NCBI RefSeq assembly: GCF_003473485.1
Contig: NC_053043.1
Coordinates: forward strand, 38,602,576-38,666,575
Length of the DNA stretch: 64,000 bases
Direction: 5' to 3'
From: Medicago truncatula
Lineage: Eukaryota > Streptophyta > Magnoliopsida > Fabales > Fabaceae
The notes under the pieces were generated by a model, which ran no database searches, was not told where the DNA came from, and worked only from the letters and a program-made list of their open reading frames with translations. The position numbers and the translations under genes were made by a program. Shown in pieces: positions 34,801-55,678 of the stretch (position 1 is the stretch's first letter; each line of letters opens with the position of its first letter).

Positions 34801-36276
34801 CCACATGATTAGAGAAAAAAATAAAAAAATATGTAGCACCGACACTTTGGATTGAAGGCGTGTCTGGTGTCTGACATGAATCAAAACAGTGTCTACATGT
34901 CAATGTGTGTATGGCGTCTGCGTTAGTGCACTTCATAGTCTTAGTTTTAATTCCATCTTGTGGAGTTCATAGATCTCGCATGTTTCACAAAAGTCAAGCA
35001 CGAAAAAAAATTGAAAACGAGAGCCATAAAGAAAGGGAGAAAAAAGGATGAAATTTGACACAACGCAACATAGGAAAGCAAAAACTGGGCCAGTACAACA
35101 CAGAATCCAACTAAGTTAATCAAAGGAAGCAGAAACTGGGCCAGTACAACACAGAATCCAACTGAGTTAATCAAAAGAAATATTCTCTTTACTGAGTCAT
35201 ATAACAAGTCAGAAATATCTCCACAAAACACCTTAAAAGAGAATATACAAAGAAACAAAACACAAAAAGTAACATTTTTGACATGAACAACAAAAGATTC
35301 CTGTTCATCCAAGTGACAGTGAACCAAAATCACACTCAAGATAACATAACCAATCACTTTAACTAACAAATCAAGTGATTAAGATAGAGAGAATCAGAAC
35401 AACCAACAACAACAATCAATTCTTATCTTATTAAGTGGGGTCGGCTACATGAATCAAACGACCCCATAGTGTTAAATAAAAAAACCAAAATAACTGAAAT
35501 TTTAAACCATATTAAAAATGAAAAATTCTTAATATTTTATGTTACAATAATAGATTCTAACTCCAACCTTCAATTTATAGATTTCATTTCAAAACCTCTA
35601 CTGAGTGTGACAAAAAGCTACAAACTTTAACTTCAAATTGCAATCCATTCTGAAAGCAAAATCAATTCTACATGACAACATTCAAACATATCAAATCAAT
35701 TCTAAAAGCAAAATCAATCATATCAGACAACATCAAACATGTCAAATCATCAACTGTACATACACACTTTCAAAAGTGGAACCAAACATTAAACAACTCT
35801 GAACGAAGAATCAATTTTCACTACGAATAATGAAATCAAAGAGAGAATCACTTTAACAAGTGAATTATGGTTAGTTAGTTACCAAGAATGAGCATGGCAT
35901 CAGGAAGAGCACCAAGGATAGGAAGAAACAATCCACCAACAATGCCAGGACCTAAGATCTCAAGCAAAAGCTCACTTCCATTAGACAAAAACGTCGCAGC
36001 AGTATACATAAGAAATCCATACACTAAGATAAGGAACAAGTTTCCGAGAACAGTGGTGGTGCACGGTAAGAAACCATAGGTCTGTTCGCAGGTGGAATCA
36101 GCTTCTGTCGGGAGACGAAGAACATTGGAACCATCGGAGATTAGATCGCGTGTAGAAAAGCGAGCATGGGTGTGACTGCAGAGAATTGCTACCACACCGA
36201 GGAAGAGAAAGAAGAACGGTGGTGTGTGGTTCCGGCGGGAACGGGAACGAGGTCGGTAAGAGAAAGAGAGAGACAT
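31812..36276 (-). CDS. NCL: Na+/Ca2+ exchanger-like protein with EF hands (NCL)
   Basis: Cation/Ca2+ exchanger-family membrane protein; Arabidopsis NCL affects Ca2+ and Na+ homeostasis under salt stress. Seven exons: 36276-35883, 34473-34288, 33663-33482, 33290-33145, 32936-32660, 32481-32173, 32060-31812. All are GT-AG with matching phases, giving 580 residues (AtNCL is about 585). An N-terminal hydrophobic segment precedes the first exchanger repeat (NGSELLLEILGPGIVGGLFL, then LGALPDAMLI). Two EF-hand loops lie in the cytosolic middle: DENKDGHLTHGE (309-320) and DTSRNQLIDEGE (349-360), both with acidic residues at positions 1 and 12. The second exchanger repeat is PLATNSSEAVSAIIFASRDK, followed by TM helices to the end. 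Introns contain a SINE-like insertion and dispersed repeats. Nothing appears broken. Confidence 0.95.
32530..32622 (+). mobile_element. Decayed tRNA-type SINE in NCL intron 5
   Basis: An A box-like TAGCAAAGTGGTTGG is followed 45 bases later by a damaged B box (GAGCTTCAATTCCTA) and an A7 run. It lies between exons 5 and 6. Confidence 0.45.
34560..34935. repeat. GACACCGACAC-family dispersed repeats in NCL intron 1
   Basis: Two diverged units contain GCATCGACACTATAGATCG and GCACCGACACTTTGGATTG, followed by GTGTCTGGTGTCTGACATGA-like sequence and ending near GTCGGTGTTACATAG. They match the family at 3151-3210. Confidence 0.6.
35073..35178. repeat. 53-bp tandem duplication in NCL intron 1
   Basis: Two nearly identical adjacent copies contain AACTGGGCCAGTACAACACA and GAATCCAACT(A/G)AGTTAATCAAA. 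They give an apparent repeated peptide on the minus strand, but this is intronic. Confidence 0.85.
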
Positions 36277-36664
36277 GATTGTGTGTACAACGTTGATTGG
36301 TTAGTGGAGGAGACACATATGTGTCTTTTTTTTGTGTGGTGTTGACTGTTGAGTTGGAATTGTAAGTAAAAAATGGAATGATATTACAAAGATTGAGATA
36401 TGGACAGATGAATCAAGATTGGATTGGATTGAATTTAATGTGTGAGATTTCTATAGTTTTCTGGGCTTTATTGCATTGATTGTGCAATTAAAATGATGAA
36501 ATGTTACTTTTTTAATTTCAAAAAAAAAAAAGAAATTTTACTTTTTTAATGCTTAATGATTAAGTTTGTCTTTGATTTTTTTTTTTTTGTTTTCTTTTAG
36601 TCTTGTAAAATTGATTTTAATTGTTCAAAATGAGGGTTAAAATGAATATTACAAAGACCAATCT

Positions 36665-36822
36665 CCATGTGAATAGATTACAAGGCTTAAATTGAGTTGA
36701 GCTCGAAATACTCAATAGGGTGAGAGCGTGCATTATGGTTGAAAGAGCTCTCACATGAGAGCGGAAGTTGAACCCACAACCTTGTAGATGATTCAACTCG
36801 TTACTAACTGAGTCAACATTCA
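36665..36822 (-). mobile_element. Decayed tRNA-type SINE
   Basis: Minus-strand order: GACTCAGTTAG (A box-like), ACAAGGTTGTGGGTTCAACT (B box-like), then GCTCTCATGTGAGAGC. TSD not recognised. Confidence 0.5.
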
Positions 36823-38257
36823 TTAACAATGAAATTACTTATGATGAAATAATTATTATATTATGTTTTTTGTCAAAAATATAGCAATATACTAAGATTT
36901 TATTGAATTCGTCTCGATGAATATTTTATAAATATCAAATTTTCATAATTTTTATGATTGATTATTAAATATATTTAAGTTTAAAATTTTTCTTTGGCAT
37001 ACATGACATAGTCAACTAGGTCAAATAATATGAAACGGTGGAGTATATTATGTTAAATGCATTTATGAATAGTACACCAAAAAATCTACTTATAACTTAC
37101 AATGTTGTACTTGTTTCTTCCCTTAAAAATAAAAAGGAAGTTGTACTTATTTCTTATTTTCGCAGACGTTTGGTAGATGGGAAATACTTGGATGCCCTTG
37201 GTAGATCATGAATGAATGAAGGAACTCAAAGAAGTTAAGGTGGGAGTGACAGATGTAGGCCCGGGGGTGTTGAATTATTTATACTGTAGTACAAGGGCTT
37301 GGAATCGTCGGAGCTTGGGTTTCACTTCCACTTCCAACATGTCTGATTCAAAGATAAATGATATTTCCTATACAACTACTTTATACAACATTCGTTCCTT
37401 TTTAATTGTCATTTTATAACATTTTACATAAACCAAAACAATCAATAAATATTACTAATTTTTATACAATAATTGATACTTTTAATATAATAGTTTTATT
37501 CATTTAATATCTCATTTCATATATTTTTTTCTCTGTAATAAATAACTAAAGGTAATATTGATAAAACAACATTTAAAGTTGCATTGAACTTTGAAAGTGA
37601 CAGTTAAATTAGAACAAAAAAATTCTCCAAAAATGACTCTTAAAAGGAACTGAGGGAGTAATAGTTTTTGTGACAATTTTTTTATCATACTCATATTACG
37701 TATAATTTTACTTTCTCTCTCTATTATTTTTTGATTTTCGTGTCAATATTTATTTTTCTTTTTAGATTTATGATTGTTCCTAAAAATTGTCACACAAATG
37801 GTTGTTCAATAACACAGATCAATCTAAAATTGGGTCACTTCTCACAACACTTTTTTATAAAAATTGGATTAAGAAATTATTCTCTATAAAAAAAAAATTA
37901 TAAAAATTATCATTTTAGATCCTTAAACAATGTCTTAGAAGAACTCGTTAGCATATTTTTTTGCAAAATTTATAAGTCAAGTACTCATCAATGCCATGAT
38001 TATATTAATTTTTAAGCAAAAGTTATTTATTTTGATTTTTAAATAATATGTTAGAGGCATTTGCTACCATTTTTGTTTTGTTTTATTCAAACATCGAAAT
38101 TGAAAGTGCAATTCAGTCGGTTTTCGTGTGTCTTGGTGATTTGGAAAGAAATAAATAACAGAATTTTCAATCATTGTTATTCTGTACTATTAATTTTTTA
38201 TAAATCATATGTTATATCTTGTATCGAATCTATTATTTTATCGTATTTTTATAAGAT

Positions 38258-38284
38258 TATTAATAATAATAATAATAATAATAA
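38258..38284. repeat. (TAA)n microsatellite
   Basis: Nine TAA units, one of the few trinucleotide runs in the window. Confidence 0.95.
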
Positions 38285-39386
38285 GTTACAATTTGTAATT
38301 TGGATATCAAAAAACCGATCCAAATTAAATCGGTTTAATTTGGATCGAACTGATTTTTTAAAATTAATCATCCAAAGCCAAACCGAAACGCATATAATTT
38401 TATCTTTTGATCGGATGAATTTTTGCCTCAAAACTGATTCAAACCGGAATGCGAATACCCCTACTCACACACACAATATTATCTCCATTCAACTCTTCCT
38501 TCTTCATATGCAAAAGATAGTTGCTTTTTTGGCACGAATCACCATTCTGCATATTTTTTTCTTTTTAATTAAATAAGTGGCCTCTATATTTTATTTTATT
38601 TTTTATAATTAGTAATTTTATTAAAATAGTCCAACAAGTGGTGTCTATATAGACATGGTTTTTCTTTTGTATGTTTCTACGATTAGCAAAGTGTGATATT
38701 GTTTTGTTTGACGTTTAGGTGTGGTGTTGTTTGATTTTCATCTTATAACAATGTTTGTTTGATTTGTTTAATTCATATTGTAGTGTTTGACATTGTTTTC
38801 TTTGATTCATATTGTTTGGTGCCTAGTGCTTCAGTCAATCAAAAGAAATTTCAAATGTCCTATTTTCGAACAAGAACGTCAAAAATAAAATTCTACCACT
38901 AATTTCTTCAGTTTTTGTTTGCAAGCAAACCTTGTTTCTCACGTCACATTATGTAATTATGTAAAGTCCACATCCACATTGAGAGAACCCTTGCAAGTTG
39001 CAACCATTCACGTCTCATCGACCGAAGAAAATATTATCATTCTTTGGTCATTCTCGTGTGTCGGCAAACAGAAAATATATGGACTCTCTAAACTCAAAAA
39101 AAATCTGGACAATAATTCCAAAATAAAAATCTGATTATGCTTAATATTTCTAAGTTCTAGAGTTTGTTGGTCAGTAACCATATAACACGAAATAACATTT
39201 CAAAAGTCTAGACCATGATAAGAAACTATAGAGCTAATGGTTGTCCCGTTCAAAAAGTAGGCACGTATGAAAAAATAATCGAAAAAAATGTTCAACCATT
39301 ATATTTTACGTGTGAAGTTCCGATACTCCAAAAATAACGAAGTATCGGTGTTCAACACGTATCTGACAATGATATGTATCCGTATC

Positions 39387-39543
39387 GAATAACACTTAGG
39401 TGACATAGAGTTAGGTGACATTGGTGACATTGGTCAACCACGATGTCACAAGTAAGTTTTTTTTATCTCTCTTTCATAAGCATTGTGACATTATGATTGG
39501 CCAATGTCACCAATGTCACTAAACTCTATGTCACCCAAGTGCT
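39387..39543. mobile_element. Short TIR element with 9-bp direct repeats
   Basis: Inverted ends of about 60 bp: left ACACTTAGGTGACATAGAGT, right CTCTATGTCACCCAAGTGCT. ATCCGTATC is exact at 39378-39386 and 39544-39552. The left end has about four extra bases before the inverted repeat, so the border is slightly uncertain. Confidence 0.7.
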
Positions 39544-40370
39544 ATCCGTATCTGATACGTCCTGATACGTATTGGGGTGAGCAATTAATTCTTATTTTAA
39601 GAAAAAGGCCAAATCGTTTTTGATACGGATGGTTTGTACTTCGGATACGACTGACTAGTTGGATATGTGCTCGGTACATGATTTTTCCTTCTTTTTTTTT
39701 TATCCACGTCTTCTTTCTTAATTTTTTTTCCTTTTAAAAAATATATAAAGAATCCCACGAGACATAGCACTCAAAAAACAAATGAACCTCAAAACCTAGT
39801 TTCTCGCGAGTCACCACCGAATGTGATTCCCTCCTCTCAACATGACCGTTGATTGCCTCCATCTTGATATCAAAAACACTGATTGCCTCGGCTAAAACCT
39901 CCGATGAATATTAGACTATGACGTTCTTTTTTGATAACCAATTACGTCTTTTTTGTGGGGTACTCATGATGTTTCTTTGGGAAAGTACTTAAGATGTAAT
40001 TATCATTTGTTTGCTCATTTGTTACAAAAAATAGTAAAAGGGCTAACTTGTTGCAATTAAATAACTTAAAAATGTAAGTGGTACGAAAAATAACTTAAAT
40101 GATCAATTTATTACGATTAAAAAACTTAAAACCTCTGGTGTAATTTAACCTATTAAATATGATTTTTTCTAGTGGTGTCTTATTGTGTGCCTCCCTTAAG
40201 CTCAAAGTCCTTCTCTACTCGTAGAAATAAGTACACCTTTGTGGGTCAATACCTAAAGAGTTGAATTAAGTTTGAAAATAGGTTCATGTGACGGTGTAGA
40301 TTTTGGTGAGCGGAGAGTTGAATTAAGTTTGAAAAAGATAGCATAGCGTCAAAGATGGGCCAAAAGAATG

Positions 40371-40377
40371 TATAAAT
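40371..40377 (+). promoter_or_regulatory. TATA box of the receptor-like protein gene
   Basis: TATAAAT about 100 bases upstream of the start codon, with no intervening ATG in a long frame. Confidence 0.6.
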
Positions 40378-40472
40378 GGTAGAGATATCATATGCTCAAA
40401 AGGCAGAAACACATCTTCAAGCTTAAACCATTTTTTATAGCAATTTTGTTTTCTCATATATAGTTATCTCCA

Positions 40473-43268
40473 ATGAGAACAATTTTGTTGCTTCCCTTGC
40501 TACCCTTTTGCCTCATAAACCTCATCATCAATATTGTTTTTGTGACTAGTCATTCTATTGGTGATCAACAATCTTTGTTGCTTCAATTGAAGAACAACCT
40601 CACATTCAACTCAACCATCTCAAAAAAACTTGTTCATTGGAATATAAGCAAACCTTGTTGTGAATGGAATGGAGTAACATGCAACAACAAAGGACATGTT
40701 ATAGCTCTTGACTTAAGTCATGAATTCATCAATGGAAAATTTCCAATTGAGATCTTCCAAATACCCTCACTACAAGTGCTTGATGTTTCTTATAACCTTG
40801 GTCTTCATGGCTCTCTACCAAACTTTCCACATCAAGGATCTTTGCACAACTTGAATCTTAGCCATACAAATTTTTCAGGACCAATTCCAGATTCTATTCA
40901 CAATTTGAGGCAATTGTCTACATTAGATCTATCAAATTGTCAATTTAATGGTACACTTCCTAGTTCAATGTCTCATCTTACAAATCTTGTTCATCTAGAT
41001 TTGTCATTCAACAACTTCATTGGTCCTCTCCCATCTTTTAATAGGTCTAAGTCCCTCAAAGTTTTATCCCTCAATCATAATGATTTCAATGGTACAATTC
41101 CATCAACTCATTTTGAAGGACTTGTAAACCTCATGAGCATTGATTTAGGTGATAATTCATTTGAAGGAAGAGTCCCTTCAACATTGTTTAGACTTCAATC
41201 TCTTCAACAACTCATGCTTTATTACAACAAATTTGAAGGGGTGTTAGAAGAATTTCCTAATGCTTCTATGTCATTATTAGAGATGCTTGATTTAAGTGGA
41301 AACAATTTTGAAGGGTCTATTCCTATGTCTACCTTCAAACTCAAAAGACTTCGTTTGCTTCAACTTACCAAAAACAAGTTCAATGGTACTATACAACTTG
41401 ATGTCTTTGGTAAGCTTCAAAATTTAACCACACTTGATCTTGGACACAACAACTTGTTTGTTGATGCAAATATAAAGGATGGAAGTGAAGCATCATCATT
41501 TCCTAGTTTGAAAACTCTCTGGTTACCTTCATGCAATTTGAAAGCATTCCCTGACTTTTTGAAATATAAATCCTCAATGCTCTACCTAGACTTAGCCAAC
41601 AACCAAATTTCAGGAAAAGTTCCAAATTGGATTTGGAGATTTGATTCTATGGTTATTCTAAATATTTCCTATAACTCACTAACATATTTTGAAGGGCCTT
41701 TACATAATCTTAGTTCAAATTTGTTTAAACTTGACCTTCATTCCAACCAATTCCAAGGCCTTGCTCCAACTTTTTTGAAAAATGCAATCTATTTGGACTA
41801 CTCAAGCAATAGATTCAACTCTATTAACTTGAGAGACATTGAGAGTCACATGCCTTTCCTATATTATCTCTCTCTTTCAAACAATAGTTTCCATGGAACG
41901 ATCCATGAATCCTTTTGTAACATTTCAGGTCTTAAAGCACTGGATCTTTCTTATAATAGCTTCAATGGAAACATTCCAATGTGTTTGTTAAGAAGAAGTA
42001 GCACTCTTAGGCTACTAAATCTAGGTGGCAATAAACTCAATGGTCCTATTTCAGATACATTTTCAAAATCATGTGATCTAAGGTTGCTTGATCTTAGTGG
42101 AAATCTTTTGAAGGGAACCTTACCAAAATCTTTGGCCAATTGCAAACACCTTCAAGTACTAAACCTTGGGAAAAATCAATTGATTGATGAATTCCCTTGC
42201 TTCTTGAGGAAAATTTCCTCACTAAGAGTCATGATTTTAAGGACAAACAAGTTGCATGGCAATATTGAATGTCCTAAGACCAATGGAAATTGGGAGACAC
42301 TTCAAATTGTTGATCTAGCAAAGAACAATTTTAGTGGTTCATTACCACCATCATTGTTACAAAGTTGGAAAGCATTGATGATCGATGAAGATAAAGGTGG
42401 CAAGTTTGGTCATTTATTTTTTAATCTCTATGATAACTTCAACCCTACAAATGTTCAAACTTCAATAGTAGATCTCAATAGTGAACTTCAAATGAAGTTA
42501 GCTAAAGTTATAGCAGCAGAACCACCTTATTTGCTTGATCACATAGTCTCTCATATTTTTGAGGAAGGTGTTGGTCTTAGAACTTATGAGGATTCAGTTA
42601 CAATTGTTAACAAAGGTACAACAATGAATTTGGTTAAAATCCTCATTGCTTTCACTTCACTGGATTTCTCATCCAACAACTTTGAAGGACCAATACCAAA
42701 AGAACTTATGAATCTTTCAGCACTTCATGCTCTTAACTTGTCACAAAATGCTTTCTCAGGTAAGATACCTTCTTCTTTAAGCAATCTCCGATATCTCGAG
42801 TCCTTAGATTTGTCCATGAATTCCTTAAGTGGAGAGATTCCTACAGAGCTTGCAAGTTTATCATTTCTTGCAGTCATGAACCTTTCATATAACCACTTGG
42901 TGGGAAGAATACCAACTGGGACACAGATTCAATCATTTCAAGCAGATTCATTTATTGGCAATGAAGGGCTATTTGGACCTCCTTTGACTCCAATTTCCAA
43001 TGGTCAAAAAGGGTACTCACCAGAACCAGAAGCATCTGAAACACATGATGAGAGTTCAAATATTGATTGGAATTTCTTGAGTGCTGAGTTGGGATTCACT
43101 TTTGGTTTTGGAATTTTGATACTACCCCTTATTCTTTGGAAGAGATGGAGGATGTGGTACTCCAAGAAGGTGGATGACATGCTTTATAGGATCATTCCTC
43201 AACTTGATTTTGTACTTGAACATCATGGAGGAAAAAAGTACAGAACTTTAAGGTGGAAACCATACTGA
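40473..43268 (+). CDS. LRR receptor-like protein (Cf/Ve1-type RLP)
   Basis: Single-exon, 931-residue cell-surface receptor lacking a kinase; the family detects apoplastic pathogen or developmental signals and signals through SOBIR1/BAK1. A signal peptide covers about residues 1-27. The LRRNT cap has the paired-cysteine motif PCCEWNGVTC (about 61-70). More than twenty extracellular LRRs follow (LxxLxLSxNxFxGxIP pattern). A non-LRR island lies around residues 640-720 and includes YEDSVTIVNKGT, then four more LRRs, the GTQIQSFQADSFIGNEGLFG cap, an acidic spacer (EPEASETHDESS), one TM helix (about 868-889) and a 42-residue tail starting KRWRMWYSKK. It is shorter than Ve1 (about 1050), consistent with fewer LRRs. 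Many NxS/T glycosylation sites are visible. It appears intact; the ligand cannot be inferred. Confidence 0.95.
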   Translation: MRTILLLPLLPFCLINLIINIVFVTSHSIGDQQSLLLQLKNNLTFNSTISKKLVHWNISKPCCEWNGVTCNNKGHVIALDLSHEFINGKFPIEIFQIPSLQVLDVSYNLGLHGSLPNFPHQGSLHNLNLSHTNFSGPIPDSIHNLRQLSTLDLSNCQFNGTLPSSMSHLTNLVHLDLSFNNFIGPLPSFNRSKSLKVLSLNHNDFNGTIPSTHFEGLVNLMSIDLGDNSFEGRVPSTLFRLQSLQQLMLYYNKFEGVLEEFPNASMSLLEMLDLSGNNFEGSIPMSTFKLKRLRLLQLTKNKFNGTIQLDVFGKLQNLTTLDLGHNNLFVDANIKDGSEASSFPSLKTLWLPSCNLKAFPDFLKYKSSMLYLDLANNQISGKVPNWIWRFDSMVILNISYNSLTYFEGPLHNLSSNLFKLDLHSNQFQGLAPTFLKNAIYLDYSSNRFNSINLRDIESHMPFLYYLSLSNNSFHGTIHESFCNISGLKALDLSYNSFNGNIPMCLLRRSSTLRLLNLGGNKLNGPISDTFSKSCDLRLLDLSGNLLKGTLPKSLANCKHLQVLNLGKNQLIDEFPCFLRKISSLRVMILRTNKLHGNIECPKTNGNWETLQIVDLAKNNFSGSLPPSLLQSWKALMIDEDKGGKFGHLFFNLYDNFNPTNVQTSIVDLNSELQMKLAKVIAAEPPYLLDHIVSHIFEEGVGLRTYEDSVTIVNKGTTMNLVKILIAFTSLDFSSNNFEGPIPKELMNLSALHALNLSQNAFSGKIPSSLSNLRYLESLDLSMNSLSGEIPTELASLSFLAVMNLSYNHLVGRIPTGTQIQSFQADSFIGNEGLFGPPLTPISNGQKGYSPEPEASETHDESSNIDWNFLSAELGFTFGFGILILPLILWKRWRMWYSKKVDDMLYRIIPQLDFVLEHHGGKKYRTLRWKPY

Positions 43269-44085
43269 ATATTCTAATTTGTACTCTTGCCTTTTTTTTT
43301 GAGTGTGAAAATAAAATAAAATAAAATAAAAACTATGTACATTCATATCTTGGTCTTGAACCTAATAAGCAGAACATGCATTAACTTTTGATGCTAGTAT
43401 ATAGTTGTCAATTTGATGAGCAGCTAGACATGTATGTGTAAGAACGGAAAGTTCATGATTGCAATCAATTTTAAAAGGTTAAATATGTTTTTCTTTTCCA
43501 CACCAAATTCTTATGGGTTTGTTTATGAGTTTACAAGGGAAAGAGAGGACTTCAAAAAGGAAGGAAAGAGCTTTGAGGAGTTCATTTTCTTCCCAAAATG
43601 AGAATGTTGGAGGAGGATTTTGTAAGGCTTAGATAAATTCTTTTTTTTTTTTTTTTTGTGTAGAGAGGCTTAGATAAATTCTTCATGTTGTTATAATATT
43701 TTCATAATTAAAAATATATTAATCTTAGAGTATTTATGTATTATTCTTTACAATAATACTCTTCTTAGGTATCTCATCTCCAAACTCTCAAACCGAGCTT
43801 ACAATTTGTATTGAGCAGTAACGTGTCTCATCCCCGACTTCCGAAACATGTCATTTATTATTTCGAGAATTCGCTTGTAGTCACTCTTCATGTCTCACAA
43901 ACAACATATTTTAAAAGAAATGGGTTCGTCAAAAAAAAAAATTATACATTGAAGTAAATATGAAAAATAATTTTCACCAAATAAGAGAGAATTGGAAAAT
44001 AAATTATTTAGATTAAAATGCTTAAAATTAATTTTATTTTTTAAAAATAAAGATTGGATAAGGTGGGAATACTTTTTTATATTAC

Positions 44086-44145
44086 TAATAATCATAAATA
44101 TTACGGGCTAAGGGCCTATCCAAAAAAATAATAATCATAAATATT
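44086..44145 (+). repeat. 26-bp A-tailed insertion between exact 17-bp repeats
   Basis: TAATAATCATAAATATT is present at 44086-44102 and 44129-44145. Between them lies only ACGGGCTAAGGGCCTATCC plus A7. Long TSDs and an A-tail are the marks of target-primed retrotransposition. Confidence 0.75.
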
Positions 44146-44358
44146 TTTGGGTTATGTTAATCGGTGCCTCCAGGACACTGGTTAAGGTAGCAAATATAGT
44201 AACATCATATTGAAACTTGTGCAGTCAACTTATTAAAGTCTAAAATGTATCCTGACAAAAAAAAAATGTTTAAAATGTATTTCTTTTAATCTAAAACTTT
44301 CTTTTTTTGGTTTCCTTAACCAGTGCCCTGGAGGCACCGGTTAACATTACCCAAAAAC
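44146..44358. mobile_element. MITE with GGTGCCTCCAGG inverted ends
   Basis: Left TTAATCGGTGCCTCCAGGAC and right CCCTGGAGGCACCGGTTAAC lie within about 40-bp inverted repeats. No unambiguous TSD. Not assigned to a superfamily. Confidence 0.75.
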
Positions 44359-44483
44359 ATAATACTTTTACTGATGAAAAGTATTACGGTAAGATTGAAA
44401 CCAATCTTAAGAAAAACATAATATCTTTTTTTTTTTAAAAAAAAAAACATAATATCTAAATATAAAAACGTACATCAATTTAA

Positions 44484-45435
44484 GAGTTTTTCTATTTACA
44501 CCCCATATTTTTCTGGTTACACCCAAATTTTCTTAAAAGTTTTTTATAATACCAAAATTGCCTTTTTATATAAATTTTCTTAAAACCCTAATTTTATTCA
44601 TTGTCAGTGAGTTTCACCCTCTTTCACCCCACAAAGCGATCGATCAAACAATTTGATGTTCAATATCAATCTCCATGAAAATTAAAGAGTGAATCAAAAT
44701 ATTTTTCATCCATACTCAATTGGATCTAAGTAAGTGAATTTCTTCTTCTATTTGCTAGTTTCAATTTTTTTCCTTCAACTGCACTGATGCACTGTACGAT
44801 TACAGTTTTAATTTACATTGGCAAGGTTAACTTAAATTCAGTTTAAGTAGGTTATGTAAACTGAGTTTACATGAACCTACTTAAATTGAGTTTACATGAA
44901 CCTACTTAAACTGAATTTACATGAACATACTTAAACTGGGTTTGCATGAACCTACTTAAACTGAGTTTACATGACCTACTTAAATTTAAATTTAGTGTAC
45001 ATGACCTAACTTACATAAACTGAGTTTACATGAACCTACTTAAATTAAGTTTACATGAACCTACTTAAACTGAGTTTACATGTGCATACTTAAACTGAGA
45101 TGACGTATAATTATTGAATAAGATTGAACTTTTAGATGTACACTTAAACTAAGTTTGCATGATCTACTTAAACTAAGTTTACATGACCTACTTAAACTTA
45201 GTTTACATGAACCTACTTAAACTGAGTTTAAGTTGGTACACTTACTTAAATTTAGTTTAGATGACCTACTTAAACTCAGTTTACATGAACCTACTTAAAC
45301 TGAGATTAAGTATATACACTTAAACTCAGTTTATATGACCTACTTCAACTAAGTTTTAGATTGAATTTTATGAAAGGGTAATCTTGTCATTTTGGGGTGC
45401 AACCATGATTAACTAGGGTGCAAGTAGAAAAACTC
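44484..45435. mobile_element. Mutator-like non-autonomous element carrying a minisatellite, exact 9-bp TSD
   Basis: Starts GAGTTTTTCTATTTACACCC and ends GGGTGCAAGTAGAAAAACTC. TCAATTTAA is exact at 44475-44483 and 45436-45444. The inverted similarity continues about 45 bp. The centre is a tandem array (separate entry). No transposase frame. Confidence 0.88.
44838..45355. repeat. Minisatellite, unit about 25 bp
   Basis: About 20 degenerate copies of CTACTTAAACTGAGTTTACA followed by TGAAC, some shortened or expanded. The array lies wholly inside the 44484-45435 element. Confidence 0.92.
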
Positions 45436-45843
45436 TCAATTTAATTCTAAAAACTGTGGGTTAAATGTGTTAACCATGTAAAAAGTTGTCAAATTTAGGT
45501 GTCTCAAATTGATGTTAAAATTAAATTTCTATTTATAAAAGTGTACACATCACTGGACCAATCTTATCCTATGGTAAATCAAAACATCGGACACACATTT
45601 ACAACCATTGTTGCGATTTTAAAATAAAAGAAACTGCAAATTATAAACGACTTCATTTGGGCTCCCTTGAATTAGTCGGTCTTTGAACAGGATACCGAAT
45701 TTCCAAAAATAAATAAATAATCTGTTCGCATAATATAGAGCTGCAGACTTCACACCACATCGTCACATCTTATGTCCACAAATATGAATACTATGCACAA
45801 CAAGATCACATTCCAAAAGAATAAAGACTAACTCATTGTTTCA

Positions 45844-55678
<9,835 letters not shown>

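Larger units (their letters stand above)
36277..40472. other. Intergenic DNA between NCL and the receptor-like protein
   Basis: Contains the NCL promoter side, a decayed SINE (36665-36822), a (TAA)n microsatellite (38258-38284), a MITE (39387-39543) and AT-rich DNA. The 171-codon frame 38061-38576 crosses the microsatellite and has no domain. Confidence 0.6.
43269..45843. other. Intergenic DNA with several inserted elements
   Basis: Begins with the presumed receptor-like protein 3' UTR (an (AAAAT)n stretch near 43309). The rest is AT-rich and carries a tiny A-tailed insertion (44103-44128), a TIR element (44146-44358) and the MULE-type element at 44484-45435. No gene. Confidence 0.65.

Noticed and set aside
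34947..35369. 140-codon minus-strand frame with an internal peptide repeat
   Set aside because: It lies in NCL intron 1; the repeated peptide comes from the 53-bp tandem duplication, and no coding evidence exists.
38061..38576. 171-codon plus-strand open frame
   Set aside because: It runs through a (TAA)n microsatellite, is Asn/Ile/Phe-rich, has no domain and lies in AT-rich DNA; a chance frame.
44838..45355. Regular short repeats resembling a CRISPR array
   Set aside because: The units are contiguous and degenerate with no unique spacers, and this is plant nuclear DNA; it is a minisatellite inside a transposable element.
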